From positions 29,258 through 93,257 of the forward strand of contig CANJLD010000017.1 of NCBI GenBank assembly GCA_947475165.1: DNA of 64,000 bases, given 5' to 3'. The notes under the pieces were generated by a model that made no database searches, was not told where the DNA came from, and worked only from the letters and a program-made list of their open reading frames with translations. Origin of the DNA: Bacteroidota bacterium. GTDB taxonomy: Bacteria > Bacteroidota > Bacteroidia > Chitinophagales > LD1. The position numbers were made by a program, and so were the translations under genes. This document shows, piece after piece, positions 1-9,541 of the stretch. Numbering within the stretch: the stretch's first letter is position 1; the number at the start of each line of letters is the position of its first letter.

Positions 1-69
1 TTTGGAACTATCAATGACCGCGATGCTCCGATGATGCCGATGAACTTCGGACCTACTGCGCAGGCGTAA
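1..69 (+). CDS. 3' end of an unidentified protein (partial)
   Basis: Frame 1 is open from the first base to a TAA at 67-69 and ends in NFGPTAQA. Only the last 22 residues are visible, so the family cannot be named. A strong intrinsic terminator follows 24 bp after the stop, which supports this being a genuine gene end. Confidence 0.55.
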   Translation, partial: FGTINDRDAPMMPMNFGPTAQA

Positions 70-92
70 CTAAATCACTTTATCTTATTTGT

Positions 93-131
93 AAAAGGCT
101 TTCAGATGTTTCTGAAAGCCTTTTATCGTTT
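93..131 (+). terminator. Intrinsic terminator of the partial left-edge gene
   Basis: A perfect 14-bp stem (93-106 paired with 111-124) encloses the tetraloop TGTT. It is preceded by A residues and followed by a T-rich tail. It isolates the left-edge gene from the PKD protein gene. The 190 bp between this hairpin and the next start carry no gene I can recognise. Confidence 0.85.
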
Positions 132-324
132 TTAGATAGGCTCGGAATACAGTTTCCATGGAGTGAAACTTATGTTAGAAACTATATAATACAAAGCTCA
201 ACTGCACTACCACAAGGTTAGTGTTGTAGCCCAAAAGTTTAATGCTTTAAACATGGTAGTGAGCCTTGTAATTTACGGGAGCAAAACAGAATCAATAGAA
301 AACAAACAGGCGTAAACAAGGCAA

Positions 325-3300
325 ATGTTACGCATGAAAAATTTGCTACTTGTGATTTTGATAACGCTTACCCTAAAATCGTTTGGAACTATCCATGCCG
401 ATTTTACAGTAGACAAAGTCTCAGGCTGCGCTCCATTACTCGTTAACTTTACCAGTACTTCTACCACTACTATAGGCCACATATCTTGCCGTTGGGAATT
501 TGATAACGGCACAGGTCCTTCAGCAGCAAACAATCCTTCTGTCATTTACAGCAACTCGGGCGTATATCATGTAAAGTTGGTAGTAACCAACGGTAGTGAA
601 AAAGATTCTATCACTAAACCTATTACTGCTTTTCGTTTACCGCAGGTTGATTTTGATGCACCGCAACTGATTTTGTGTGTAGATGATACGCTTCATCTTA
701 GCAGTAATGTATCATCCGGCAATGTGCCTATTACCGATTACGCATGGGGTTTTGGAAACGGGCTTGCCAGCAGCGGACCAAACACTTATTATTCGTACAA
801 CAGTCCAGGAATTTATGATGTAACTTTAGTAGTTCAGGATTCAAACGGTTGCAGCAAGAGTTTAACCAAAACACAATATGTGGAAGTATTGGCTAAGCCC
901 GAGGCTCAATTTACTATTTCGCCCGGTGCCAGTTGCAACGCAACCGAACTGATTTCTTTTACCAATACTTCTGTAGGAACCAACTTAACTTATTCATGGA
1001 GATTAGGTGGTGGAGTAACATCAACGGCTACTCATCCAAGCCAAACGTACACGCAGGTAATTCAACCGGTATGGTTAACCGTAACCAGCCCGAATGGTTG
1101 CGTAGATTCTATAATGCATAAAGTAAGTGTAACAGATGTTACGGCAGATTTTGTTGCATCAAGAACAACTGTTTGCAAAGGCGAAATGATTCACTTTTCA
1201 AACAACTCAAACTTTGAACAAAGTGCTTTCTGGACTTTTGGAGACGGCACCACCAGCACACACAACGACCCTGATAAAATATATACCACACCGGGAGTAT
1301 ACACCGTAACACTTATAGAAAAAATTGGGCAGTGTGCCGATACCATTACAAGAACACAATACATTACTGTTACAGCGGGCTTTATTGCCAGCTTTACTGC
1401 AAGCGACCCACCTACAGATTGCTCTGGTGCCTCGCCAATAATTTTTACCAACACAACACCAAGCGGCTCACAATTTCTTTGGAACTTTGGCGATGGAACT
1501 ACCTCTAATCAGCCTAACCCGTCTCATTCTTATAATTCGAATGGCAATTATACCGTTACGCTTACAGTTACCGATACTAACGGATGCACTATTCCCGGCA
1601 CTTCGCTTATTACAATAGGTTCTTTTAAACCTAGTACATCTTTTTCGGCTAACCGCACTGGTTGCCCTAATGTTCCTATTGCATTTCACAACACAACCGG
1701 TGCCGGTGCTTCTTACTTCTGGACTTTTGGTGATGGCGATACTTCTAACTTACAAAACCCTGCACACACTTACACAAACCCGGGTACCTATTCTGTCTCG
1801 CTTAAAGTAACTAGTGCTAACGGTTGCGACAGCACTACCATTAAGTCAAACTATATTACCATTGAGAGTATTGAATCTGACTTTACTGTTAATCAGAAAT
1901 TTTCTCCCTGCCCTCCATTCGTTACCTTATTCACCAGCACGGTTAATAAACCTACCGTTACCTATTTATGGACTTTTGGTGATGGCGGTACCGATACGGC
2001 TGCTAACCCAACGCATATTTATTTCTTCCCCGGCATCTATACCGTATCCATGACGGTAGTAACGCCAAACGGATGCACTGATACCGTTGTTTATGTTGAT
2101 TTGATTGAAGTGCAGGGACCATCCGGTACATTTACCGCTGCGCCAACCACCGGTTGCGCTCCGCTCGATGTAAACTTTACTGCCAACGTTTCTGCCAATA
2201 CATTAACCATGTGGTGCGATTTAGGCGATGGAACTTTGGTTACCGATTCAACAGCCTTCCATTATATCTATACTCAGTTAGGCACTTTCAAACCAAAATT
2301 TCTTTTGGTTGACCATGTAGGTTGCACCGTACCTTACGATTTAGAACCTGTGGTAACACACGCACCACCGGCTTTGAATTTACAAGACACTGCTGTTTGT
2401 GTGGGAATGCCTGTAGAAATTTCTTTAGAAACAGATGAATACCAGTGGACACCCGCAACTTACTTAAGCTGCGATACTTGCTCGAATGTTACCATTACAC
2501 CGCTTGGCTCAGTTGCTTATATAGTTACCGCTACCAACCAATATTGCCAGGTTACCGGTGCTTTAAATATTATTGCCGATAGCCTGCCGGTGCTTACACC
2601 ATCGCTTGTAAAGGTTTGCAAGAATTCTTCTATTCAGTTAAATGCAGGTAATGCATTTACTATGGCATGGTCACCGGCATTGTATCTCGATGACTCGGCT
2701 TCTTTAACTCCAACATCCACTCCGCTCGATTCTGTAGTATATGATGTAACCGGTTACAACAGTTTAGGTTGTTCAGTTACCACTCAGGTTGCTGTAGACG
2801 TAATCGATAAGCTCGACATCAGTGCAGTGCCAGATGTAACAGTTTGTGCTAATGATACTTTTCAATTAGAATCTACTTTAGAAATAGCTTTGAATGCAGA
2901 TGTAAATTATGCATGGTCACCCGCTAACTATTTTCTTGATGCAACAGCTGCCGATGCCACCGGTGCCGGTTTGCAAACTACTGCTACGTTCCAGTTGATT
3001 GCTACCAGCGGAACTTGTATACCCGATACTGCTTCTGTAAACGTACACATAAACGCACTGCCCGATATACAGATATCAGAAAGCCTGACTACTACCCCTT
3101 ATGCCGAAACAGGCTTGTGGGCTAACTCTACCGAAACACTCAGCTACGTTTGGACAGCCGCTGATTCTTTCAGCTGTGCATCATGCAAAGAAACCAACTT
3201 CTACCCCGGTCAAACACAAAAGGTGTATGTAACCGGTACTAATACAAACGGTTGCAGCTCAAGCGACTCAGTAGAAATACGCGTAGTAGCCTGCGACCCC

Positions 3301-3576
3301 GAATCTGTTTTCTTACCAAACATATTTACCCCAAATGGTGACGGGCAGAACGATGTGCTCTTCATGGATTCAAAAGCCATGACCAGCATCAGCTTCTTCC
3401 GCGTGTTCGATGAATGGGGACGTATGGTGTATGAAACCAAAAACATTACCGATACCTGGGATGGTAAAGTAAACGGAACACCGGCAGCGGTAAACGCTTT
3501 TGTCTACGTGCTGGAAGGTAAATGCCAGAATGGTGGCACTGTATTGAAATACGGAAACATAACGCTTGTCAAATAA
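325..3576 (+). CDS. Multi-PKD-domain surface protein with type B T9SS sorting domain
   Basis: This 1083-residue protein starts with a signal peptide (hydrophobic LLLVILITLTL, cleavage expected near residue 25). It continues with about eight PKD-type beta-sandwich repeats recognisable by FGDGTTS-like turns and PGxYxVxL strands, for example WTFGDG followed by NPxHxY. A less regular middle (about residues 690-990) keeps the Cys and WSP/WTP signatures of such adhesins. The last roughly 88 residues (FLPNIFTPNGDGQND, then WDGKVNG) match the gliding-motility CHU_C / type B T9SS sorting domain. It is therefore probably exported through the T9SS and kept on the cell surface as an adhesin or matrix protein. 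The ATG at 334 is an equally good start. An XRE regulator and a PorP/SprF gene follow on the same strand, a pairing typical of T9SS cargo. Its first 600 or so residues are collinear with the PKD protein at 31714-33510. Confidence 0.9.
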   Translation: MLRMKNLLLVILITLTLKSFGTIHADFTVDKVSGCAPLLVNFTSTSTTTIGHISCRWEFDNGTGPSAANNPSVIYSNSGVYHVKLVVTNGSEKDSITKPITAFRLPQVDFDAPQLILCVDDTLHLSSNVSSGNVPITDYAWGFGNGLASSGPNTYYSYNSPGIYDVTLVVQDSNGCSKSLTKTQYVEVLAKPEAQFTISPGASCNATELISFTNTSVGTNLTYSWRLGGGVTSTATHPSQTYTQVIQPVWLTVTSPNGCVDSIMHKVSVTDVTADFVASRTTVCKGEMIHFSNNSNFEQSAFWTFGDGTTSTHNDPDKIYTTPGVYTVTLIEKIGQCADTITRTQYITVTAGFIASFTASDPPTDCSGASPIIFTNTTPSGSQFLWNFGDGTTSNQPNPSHSYNSNGNYTVTLTVTDTNGCTIPGTSLITIGSFKPSTSFSANRTGCPNVPIAFHNTTGAGASYFWTFGDGDTSNLQNPAHTYTNPGTYSVSLKVTSANGCDSTTIKSNYITIESIESDFTVNQKFSPCPPFVTLFTSTVNKPTVTYLWTFGDGGTDTAANPTHIYFFPGIYTVSMTVVTPNGCTDTVVYVDLIEVQGPSGTFTAAPTTGCAPLDVNFTANVSANTLTMWCDLGDGTLVTDSTAFHYIYTQLGTFKPKFLLVDHVGCTVPYDLEPVVTHAPPALNLQDTAVCVGMPVEISLETDEYQWTPATYLSCDTCSNVTITPLGSVAYIVTATNQYCQVTGALNIIADSLPVLTPSLVKVCKNSSIQLNAGNAFTMAWSPALYLDDSASLTPTSTPLDSVVYDVTGYNSLGCSVTTQVAVDVIDKLDISAVPDVTVCANDTFQLESTLEIALNADVNYAWSPANYFLDATAADATGAGLQTTATFQLIATSGTCIPDTASVNVHINALPDIQISESLTTTPYAETGLWANSTETLSYVWTAADSFSCASCKETNFYPGQTQKVYVTGTNTNGCSSSDSVEIRVVACDPESVFLPNIFTPNGDGQNDVLFMDSKAMTSISFFRVFDEWGRMVYETKNITDTWDGKVNGTPAAVNAFVYVLEGKCQNGGTVLKYGNITLVK

Positions 3577-3626
3577 TTACTAATCATATTTCTCAACCAT
3601 TTTTTAAACAATTAAATCCAAATATC

Positions 3627-3977
3627 ATGTTACAAGAAAGAATCAGAAAAATCCGCGAACACCGTGGTTACAAGCAGTCAGCCGTTGCTTCAGAAATGAA
3701 AATTACTCAGCAGGCTTACAGCTGCCTGGAAACAAAAGCCGGTAACCTTAAAATGGAAACCATGCAGCGTTTTTGCGATGTAATGAAAATAGAAACCTCG
3801 TTTCTGTTAGCATTCGATATTCCGGTGAACGATGAGAACCTTCAAATGTTCGACCGCCTTAATTTTTCGCAGGTGGTAGAAGAATACAAACGCTTAAACA
3901 ACAAGCTGTCGGTATATGAAGATTTGCTTCGTAAAGAAAACGGCTTAGGCAGCCGCAACGAAGGCACCGGTTTTTAG
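3627..3977 (+). CDS. Small XRE-family HTH transcriptional regulator
   Basis: This 116-residue protein has an N-terminal Cro/C1-type helix-turn-helix (about residues 3-60: RIRKIREHRGYKQ, then ITQQAYSCLE). A short linker and a C-terminal heptad-like helix (EEYKRLNNKLSVYEDLL) probably form a dimerising coiled coil. The frame is open further upstream, but ATG 3627 is chosen because the HTH begins directly there. It lies 50 bp after the PKD gene and 27 bp before the PorP/SprF gene on the same strand, so all three probably share a transcript. A close paralogue is at 46535-46906 with the same fold, the same RFCDVMKIE core and the same coiled-coil tail. It presumably regulates surface-protein expression or itself; the target is unknown. 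Confidence 0.85.
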   Translation: MLQERIRKIREHRGYKQSAVASEMKITQQAYSCLETKAGNLKMETMQRFCDVMKIETSFLLAFDIPVNDENLQMFDRLNFSQVVEEYKRLNNKLSVYEDLLRKENGLGSRNEGTGF

Positions 3978-4004
3978 TATTCGCATTTTTTTTAAAAAGT
4001 ATTT

Positions 4005-5063
4005 ATGAAAAAATATTTACATAAAGCGATAGCTTTTGTGGGAGTGGTATTATGCTGCGGCAACACGCTGCAGGCGCAGGACCTTCACTTCTCGCAATAC
4101 AACGCATCGCCCCTCGTACTAAACCCAGCTTTGGCAGGTATGAACTCCGGTGACTACCGCGCCTACGCCAACTTCCGTACGCAATGGGTTACGCTTTCTA
4201 AAAGCAACACCTACCGCACCTTTGCAGGCGGGGCCGATGTGGCTTTTGGTAAAATTACCCGCGCTAACAGTTTTGCAGGTATAGGCATCTCTTTCTTCAG
4301 CGACCAGGCAGGCGATTTGAATTTGAATTCGAATCATGTTGATTTATCCTTCGCTTATCACTTTATGCTCAACCGCAGAGGAACCATGCAGCTATCTGCC
4401 GGTTTGCAGGGCGGTTTAAATGTGCGCAGCATTAATCAAAACCGCGCCATCTACGGCTCGCAGTACGACCAGTCCACCGGCACTGTCGACCCTAACGGCA
4501 CCCGCGAGTATCTCGGTAAAACAAGAATCATTTTTGCCGATGCCGCAGTAGGTTTATTATACAGCGCAATTACCCGCCACGGAACCAACATTTACACCGG
4601 TTTCAGTTTGGGGCATATCAATCAACCTAAAATATCTTTTCAGGCAAGCGGGGTTGATGCCACTAACGGCAAACCCGAAAAACTCGCCATGAAAATGGCC
4701 TTCCACGGAGGCGCAAGCATACCGGTAAGCAGCCGCATAGATATTATGCCCAACTACATGGTATTATGGCAAGGCACCAGTTACGAGTTCAACATTGGCT
4801 GCCATTTAAAATCAAAACTCGGCAACGTAAAACTGAGTAAAACCGCCATTTACTTTGGGGTGCAGTACCGCGGCTTATACGATGCCGTAATTGCCAGCAC
4901 TCGGTTAGACGTAAAAGGTTTTAGCGTGGGCATGAGTTACGACTTCAACATCTCTAAACTTCTTCCGGCTTCAAAAACCGTAGGCGCCCCCGAAATCTCC
5001 CTCATGTATCAGGGCGCATTCCGCAAAAAACCTAAACCCGGCCACTGCCCCGCCATGTTCTAA
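4005..5063 (+). CDS. PorP/SprF family type IX secretion membrane protein
   Basis: This 352-residue protein has a signal peptide (MKKYLHKAIAFVGVVLCC, with QAQ before the mature end). It is followed by the family hallmark DLHFSQYNASPLVLNPALAG and alternating amphipathic beta strands of an outer-membrane barrel. PorP/SprF homologues are encoded beside large CHU_C-bearing cargo proteins and attach or help export them at the outer membrane. Here the cargo would be the 1083-residue PKD protein encoded two genes upstream. The N-terminal motif and full length make the family assignment firm; the specific partner is inferred from context. No clear intrinsic terminator follows on the plus strand. Confidence 0.92.
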   Translation: MKKYLHKAIAFVGVVLCCGNTLQAQDLHFSQYNASPLVLNPALAGMNSGDYRAYANFRTQWVTLSKSNTYRTFAGGADVAFGKITRANSFAGIGISFFSDQAGDLNLNSNHVDLSFAYHFMLNRRGTMQLSAGLQGGLNVRSINQNRAIYGSQYDQSTGTVDPNGTREYLGKTRIIFADAAVGLLYSAITRHGTNIYTGFSLGHINQPKISFQASGVDATNGKPEKLAMKMAFHGGASIPVSSRIDIMPNYMVLWQGTSYEFNIGCHLKSKLGNVKLSKTAIYFGVQYRGLYDAVIASTRLDVKGFSVGMSYDFNISKLLPASKTVGAPEISLMYQGAFRKKPKPGHCPAMF

Positions 5064-5147
5064 ACCAACATCCTCAAAATATAAAAAAAGCTGGATGTCC
5101 AAAAAATGAGTACCTAATCCGGGAAACTTCCTACTTAATATAAATGA

Positions 5148-5175
5148 AAAATCCCCCGAATAAATCGGGGGACCT
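5148..5175 (-). terminator. Intrinsic terminator downstream of rplC
   Basis: A perfect 8-bp G/C-rich stem (5152-5159 with 5165-5172, TCCCCCGA arm) lies about 60 bp past the rplC stop. On the minus strand it is followed by a T run (AAAAA on the plus strand at 5147-5151). It ends the rpsL-rplC transcript, and also marks one junction of the split S10 operon. Confidence 0.75.
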
Positions 5176-5202
5176 TTCACTTTCCTTTATCGGGATCTCG
5201 CC

Positions 5203-5226
5203 TTTGTTGGTGTTATCACCAACAAA
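5203..5226 (-). other. Perfect 10-bp hairpin just past the rplC stop
   Basis: TTTGTTGGTG at 5203-5212 pairs perfectly with 5217-5226 around a four-base loop, 9 bp beyond the rplC stop codon. No T tract follows on either strand. It is more likely an mRNA 3'-end stabilising structure or a relic of the rearranged junction than a terminator. Confidence 0.5.
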
Positions 5227-5234
5227 TTGAAGAA

Positions 5235-5849
5235 CTACCCTTCAATAATTACATAAGAGCTGATAGCTCCCGGCACCGAACCTTTGATAAGAATCAAATT
5301 CTGCTCAGCCAAAACTTTCACCACTTTAAGGTTCAAGGTTTCAACGCGGTTACCGCCCATTCTTCCTGCCATTCTAATTCCTTTAAATACGTGACCAGGA
5401 TCGGAAGAAGCTCCCAATGAACCCGGAGCGCGTTGACGATCGTGCTGACCGTGCGTTCCCATTCCTACTCCAGAGAATCCGTGGCGTTTTACAACACCCT
5501 GAAAACCTTTTCCTTTCGAAGTTCCTATTACGTTTACCAAGTCACCTTCTTCAAATGTAGTAGCCAATACAACTTCGCCTACTGCTTTTCCAAAATCATA
5601 ATCGCGGAACTCAATTACCTTTCTTTTAGGTGTTGTTCCCGCTTTCTTAAAGTGGCCTTGCATAGGTTTAGGCGTTGATTTGTCTTTCTTGTCGTCAAAC
5701 GCCAATTGAGTAGCTGTGTAGCCATCAACTTCCTGCGTTTTAATTTGTGTAATTACACATGGACCTGCCTCAATAACGGTAACAGCTACCTGTTTACCTT
5801 CATCAAATACACTGGTCATTCCTACTTTCTTTCCAATAATTCCTTTCAT
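5235..5849 (-). CDS. rplC: 50S ribosomal protein L3
   Basis: L3 is an early-assembly protein of the large subunit that contacts the peptidyl-transferase region. The 204-residue product begins [12 protein letters not shown] and carries the characteristic [13 protein letters not shown] and GxxHRxPGS-like segment ([14 protein letters not shown]), all standard for bacterial L3 at normal length. It is the last gene of the minus-strand unit rpsL-rpsG-fusA-rpsJ-rplC. Its expected downstream neighbour rplD is not here: it lies 17.3 kb away on the opposite strand at 23194. A terminator follows instead. Confidence 0.97.
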   Translation of the reverse strand: MKGIIGKKVGMTSVFDEGKQVAVTVIEAGPCVITQIKTQEVDGYTATQLAFDDKKDKSTPKPMQGHFKKAGTTPKRKVIEFRDYDFGKAVGEVVLATTFEEGDLVNVIGTSKGKGFQGVVKRHGFSGVGMGTHGQHDRQRAPGSLGASSDPGHVFKGIRMAGRMGGNRVETLNLKVVKVLAEQNLILIKGSVPGAISSYVIIEG

Positions 5850-5908
5850 ACTATTTGGTTTTAGAGGAGCCCTTTTACTCGCGGCTCATAATGAATAAAT
5901 ACTTTCTT

Positions 5909-5974
5909 AGTTAGTGGTGAGTGGCTAGTAGTTAATGGTAATACAGGGTTTGCCTTTAAACCACTCGCCACTAA
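5909..5974. repeat. Imperfect inverted repeat in the rpsJ-rplC gap
   Basis: Arms of 15 bp (GTTAGTGGTGAGTGG at 5909-5923 and its near-complement at 5960-5974, one G/T mismatch) sit in the unusually long 143-bp spacer between rpsJ and rplC. It looks like a dispersed intergenic palindrome or an mRNA processing structure rather than a terminator, since rplC should be cotranscribed. Confidence 0.5.
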
Positions 5975-5993
5975 CTTCTTACCACTTGCCGGG

Positions 5994-6299
5994 TTATGCC
6001 TTGATTTCTACTTCAACTCCGCTCGGAAGTTCAAGTTTCATCAACGCATCAACTGTTTTAGAAGATGACTGATAAATATCCAGCAAGCGCTTGTAAGTGC
6101 AAAGTTGAAACTGCTCTTTAGAGTTTGCATTCACGTGCGGTGAACGAAGAACCGTAAATATTTTTTTATGTGTTGGAAGTGGGACCGGTCCGCTTACAAT
6201 AGCACCTGTGTTCTTCACAGTCTTTACAATCTTCTCAGCGCTCTTGTCAACTAAGTTGTGATCGTAACTCTTTAATTTAATTCTGATTCTTTGGCTCAT
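5994..6299 (-). CDS. rpsJ: 30S ribosomal protein S10
   Basis: S10 is a small-subunit head protein and also the NusE partner of NusB in antitermination. The 101-residue product has the conserved start [15 protein letters not shown] and the core [21 protein letters not shown], at normal family length. It lies between fusA and rplC on the minus strand, the usual Bacteroidota junction of the str and S10 operons. Confidence 0.97.
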   Translation of the reverse strand: MSQRIRIKLKSYDHNLVDKSAEKIVKTVKNTGAIVSGPVPLPTHKKIFTVLRSPHVNANSKEQFQLCTYKRLLDIYQSSSKTVDALMKLELPSGVEVEIKA

Positions 6300-6350
6300 A
6301 AAAAGAACGTTTTAATATTTAGGGTTTAAGATTTCTGTTTCTGAATTTAA

Positions 6351-8471
6351 TTATTGTTCAACTGCGCTGCTTCTGGTTTTACCTGAATTCTTGGCAATTA
6401 CCGCGTTAGCAACGTTCTCCGGTGCCGGTTGGAAAGCGAAGAACTCCATAGTAGAAGTTGCACGACCTGAAGTCAACGTTCTCAACTGAGTAACGTAGCC
6501 AAACATTTCGCTCAACGGCACTTTTGCTCTTACTATCTGTGCGTTCACCTTTGCTTCCATACCTTCCAGCAAACCTCTTCTGCGGTTCAAATCACCTACT
6601 ACATCACCGGTGTTTTCATCGGGAGTAATAACTTCTACTTTCATGATTGGCTCCAACAATACCGGTTTGCACATTTTAGCCGCTGTTCTGAAAGCCATTT
6701 TAGCGCACAACTCAAACGACAATGCATCTGAATCCACCGCATGGAACGAACCATCAAACAAACGAACTTTCAAGCTATCTAATTCATATCCTGCAAGCAC
6801 ACCGGTCTTCATAGCTTCTTTAAAGCCTTTTTCTACAGGCGGAATAAATTCGCGCGGAATAGAACCTCCGAACACATCGTTCACAAACTGTAAACCAAGT
6901 GGTGCATCTTCATCGGCAGGGCCAATTTCAATCTTAATATCGGCAAACTTACCACGACCACCCGATTGCTTTTTGTATTGCTCACGGTGTTCGATAGTTT
7001 TAGTTAAACGCTCTTTATAGTTTACTTGTGGCGCACCTTGGTTACATTCTACGTTGAACTCTCTCTTCAAGCGGTCAACCAAAATTTCTAAGTGCAACTC
7101 ACCCATTCCGGCAATAATTGTTTGTCCGGTATTCTCATCAAACGATACTTTGAATGTAGGATCTTCTTCAGCCAATTTACCGAGAGACATACCCAATTTA
7201 TCCAAATCTTTCTGTGCCTTAGGCTCAATAGCCAATGAGATAACCGGCTCAGGAAATTTCATACTCTCTAACACTACCGGATGTTTTTCTTCGCAAAGTG
7301 TATCACCAGTACGGATATCTTTAAAACCTACCGCTGCTGCAATATCTCCTGCTTCTACTTTCTCTACCGAGTTTTGCTTGTTAGCGTGCATTTGGAACAA
7401 ACGAGAAATACGTTCTTTCTTTCCTGTGCGCGTATTCAATATATATGAACCGGCTACAAGTGTTCCCTGATAAACTCTGAAGTATGCTAAACGACCTACA
7501 AACGGATCGGTAGCAATTTTAAATGCTAATGCACAAAATGGTGCATCTGTATCAGGGTGAATTTCTAATTCTTCTTCTGTATCCGGGTTAGTTCCTTTAA
7601 TGTTCGGTTTATCTTGTGGCGATGGAAGAATAGCGCAAACAGCATCTAACACTAACTGCACACCTTTATTTTTGAAAGCCGAACCGCAATACATAGGAAC
7701 TACCTTCTGTGCAATAACCGCCTTACGAACCGCTACACGAATTTCTTCGGCAGTAATCGAATTCGGGTCAGCAAAATATTTTTCCATTAAGCGGTCGTCA
7801 AATTCAGCAACCTGCTCCAACATTTTCTCGCGATATTCTTTCACTTCATCAACCAGTTCTGCAGGAATAGGAACGATAGTAGATTTCATTCCTTTATCGT
7901 CTTCGCTCCAAACAATAGCTTCGTTGGTAATTAAATCAACAACACCTTTAAAATTTTCTTCAGCACCAAGAGGAATTTGCATAATCATAGGCGTAGAACC
8001 CAACATGGTTTGCACTTGCTTACACACGTTAAAGAAATCTGCACCTGAACGATCCATTTTATTTACAAATCCAAGACGAGCAACATTATAGTTATCAGCC
8101 AAACGCCAGTTAGTTTCTGATTGAGGCTCAACACCGTCAACAGCAGAAAACAAAAACACTAAACCGTCCAATACGCGAAGTGAACGATTCACCTCTACTG
8201 TAAAGTCAACGTGACCTGGAGTATCAATAATGTTAATGTCATACTTTTTGTTCATCCACTCCCAATGGCAACGGGTAGCAGCAGATGTGATAGTGATACC
8301 ACGCTCTTGCTCTTGTTCCATCCAGTCCATTGTAGCAGCACCTTCGTGAACTTCACCAATTTTGTAGTTTACACCAGTGTAATACAAAATACGCTCAGTA
8401 GTAGTTGTTTTACCAGCGTCAATGTGTGCAGCAATTCCAATATTTCTCGTATAACTTAAATCCTTTCCCAT
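6351..8471 (-). CDS. fusA: Elongation factor G
   Basis: EF-G is the GTPase that drives ribosomal translocation. The 706-residue product has the P loop AHIDAGKTT (residues 15-23), the switch region [18 protein letters not shown] and NKMD. The later EF-G domains end with [18 protein letters not shown]. Full length with all GTPase motifs intact. It sits between rpsG and rpsJ on the minus strand, the canonical place. A fragment of a dispersed palindrome lies just upstream of its start, in the rpsG-fusA gap. Confidence 0.97.
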   Translation of the reverse strand: MGKDLSYTRNIGIAAHIDAGKTTTTERILYYTGVNYKIGEVHEGAATMDWMEQEQERGITITSAATRCHWEWMNKKYDINIIDTPGHVDFTVEVNRSLRVLDGLVFLFSAVDGVEPQSETNWRLADNYNVARLGFVNKMDRSGADFFNVCKQVQTMLGSTPMIMQIPLGAEENFKGVVDLITNEAIVWSEDDKGMKSTIVPIPAELVDEVKEYREKMLEQVAEFDDRLMEKYFADPNSITAEEIRVAVRKAVIAQKVVPMYCGSAFKNKGVQLVLDAVCAILPSPQDKPNIKGTNPDTEEELEIHPDTDAPFCALAFKIATDPFVGRLAYFRVYQGTLVAGSYILNTRTGKKERISRLFQMHANKQNSVEKVEAGDIAAAVGFKDIRTGDTLCEEKHPVVLESMKFPEPVISLAIEPKAQKDLDKLGMSLGKLAEEDPTFKVSFDENTGQTIIAGMGELHLEILVDRLKREFNVECNQGAPQVNYKERLTKTIEHREQYKKQSGGRGKFADIKIEIGPADEDAPLGLQFVNDVFGGSIPREFIPPVEKGFKEAMKTGVLAGYELDSLKVRLFDGSFHAVDSDALSFELCAKMAFRTAAKMCKPVLLEPIMKVEVITPDENTGDVVGDLNRRRGLLEGMEAKVNAQIVRAKVPLSEMFGYVTQLRTLTSGRATSTMEFFAFQPAPENVANAVIAKNSGKTRSSAVEQ

Positions 8472-8510
8472 TTTATTTTTAGTGTCTTCTTTATTTGTTT
8501 TTGTATTAAA

Positions 8511-8532
8511 GTCCCCTTTAGGGGATATTTAG
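8511..8532. repeat. Dispersed CCCCTTTAGGGG palindrome in the rpsG-fusA gap
   Basis: The segment contains TCCCCTTTAGGGGA (8512-8525) followed by TATTTAG. The same core occurs at 41793-41806 (opposite orientation of the loop) and, with one more C/G pair, at 41852-41865. It belongs to a short palindromic intergenic repeat type that I associate with Bacteroidota genomes. Here it sits inside an essential operon. Confidence 0.65.
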
Positions 8533-8536
8533 TGGT

Positions 8537-9004
8537 TTAGAACTTGAAGTGAGCAAATGCCTTATTAGCATCAGCCATCTTGTGAGTATCTTCTTTCTTT
8601 TTGAAAGCACCACCTTCTCCCTTAGAGCCTGCAATAATTTCAGAAGCCAATTTATCGGCCATGCTCTTTCCGTTTCTTTCGCGGCTGTATTGGATAATCC
8701 ATTTCATAGCTACGGCAGCCTTACGGTCACCCTTAACTTCTGTAGGAATCTGGAAGTTTGCACCACCAATTCTTCTTGTTTTTACTTCAACAGAAGGTCC
8801 AATGTTTTGGAGAGATTTTTTCCAAACGTCCAATCCCGGCTCTTTGGTTCTTTCTTCAATCAGTTCAAGTGCACCATAGAAAATACTATAGGCTACTGAT
8901 TTCTTTCCTTCATACATCAAACGATTTACGAATTGAGTAACCATGATATCACCGAATTTAGGATCCGGTTGAACGTAACGTTTGGGAGCTTTTTTCTTTC
9001 TCAT
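8537..9004 (-). CDS. rpsG: 30S ribosomal protein S7
   Basis: S7 nucleates assembly of the 30S head and contacts the exit-site tRNA. The 155-residue product begins MRKKKAPKRYVQPDPKFGD and has the conserved QFVNRLMYEGKKS and GGANFQIPTEV segments and normal length. It is the second gene of the str operon, 31 bp after rpsL and about 65 bp before fusA. Confidence 0.97.
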   Translation of the reverse strand: MRKKKAPKRYVQPDPKFGDIMVTQFVNRLMYEGKKSVAYSIFYGALELIEERTKEPGLDVWKKSLQNIGPSVEVKTRRIGGANFQIPTEVKGDRKAAVAMKWIIQYSRERNGKSMADKLASEIIAGSKGEGGAFKKKEDTHKMADANKAFAHFKF

Positions 9005-9035
9005 TGCTTTTTATTTCTAAGTTCTTATTTACTAA

Positions 9036-9440
9036 TTATTTCTTTTTTGCGGGAGCTGCTACTGCACCAGCTTTAGGTCTCTTAGTTCCGTATTTAGAGC
9101 GGCTTTGCTTACGGTTTTCTACACCTGCAGTATCTAACGAACCGCGAACGATGTGGTAACGAACACCTGGTAAATCCTTAACACGACCACCGCGAATCAA
9201 CACGATTGAGTGCTCTTGCAAGTTGTGACCTTCACCCGGAATGTAGGCGATGATTTCTTCTTTATTAGTTAAACGAACCTTGGCAACTTTACGCAAAGCT
9301 GAGTTTGGTTTTTTAGGAGTGGTTGTGTAAACACGGGTGCAAACACCACGCTTTTGTGGACAAGAATCAAGCGCACGGCTTTTCGATTTTGCACGAATGA
9401 TATTACGTGATTTTCTTACTAACTGCTGAATTGTTGGCAT
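9036..9440 (-). CDS. rpsL: 30S ribosomal protein S12
   Basis: S12 sits at the decoding centre and controls fidelity. I start it at ATG 9440 ([12 protein letters not shown]), the universal S12 N-terminus. An in-frame TTG at 9464 would add eight residues but overlaps the promoter -7 element. The conserved loops [18 protein letters not shown] and [13 protein letters not shown] are intact, with Lys at the classic streptomycin-resistance positions. A short Ala/Lys-rich tail ends the protein. It is the first gene of the minus-strand ribosomal unit and has a consensus promoter immediately upstream. Confidence 0.96.
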   Translation of the reverse strand: MPTIQQLVRKSRNIIRAKSKSRALDSCPQKRGVCTRVYTTTPKKPNSALRKVAKVRLTNKEEIIAYIPGEGHNLQEHSIVLIRGGRVKDLPGVRYHIVRGSLDTAGVENRKQSRSKYGTKRPKAGAVAAPAKKK

Positions 9441-9461
9441 TCTTCTTTTATTTTGGGACGG

Positions 9462-9490
9462 CAAAAGTAGATTTATATTCCGAATTTCAA
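9462..9490 (-). promoter_or_regulatory. Consensus Bacteroidota promoter of the rpsL operon
   Basis: On the minus strand TTG (plus 9488-9490), an 18-base spacer and TACTTTTG (plus 9462-9469) match the Bacteroidota primary-sigma consensus TTG-N19-TAnnTTTG. The expected start point lies about 15 bases before the rpsL ATG at 9440. The bases after the -7 box are G/C-rich (CCGTCCC), as also seen at the rplD and tRNA-Leu promoters in this window. Confidence 0.8.
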
Positions 9491-9541
9491 AATCGGAATT
9501 CGGGAAAAGAAAAGAGTGGAAACGATAAGGGAAATTGAACC

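Noticed and set aside
5203..5226. Terminator for the PorP/SprF gene
   Set aside because: The perfect hairpin has no T run on the plus strand, and lies 140 bp from that gene's stop.
9441..9464. Eight-residue N-terminal extension of S12 from a TTG
   Set aside because: S12 universally begins MPTIQQLVR; the extension overlaps the consensus -7 element of the promoter.
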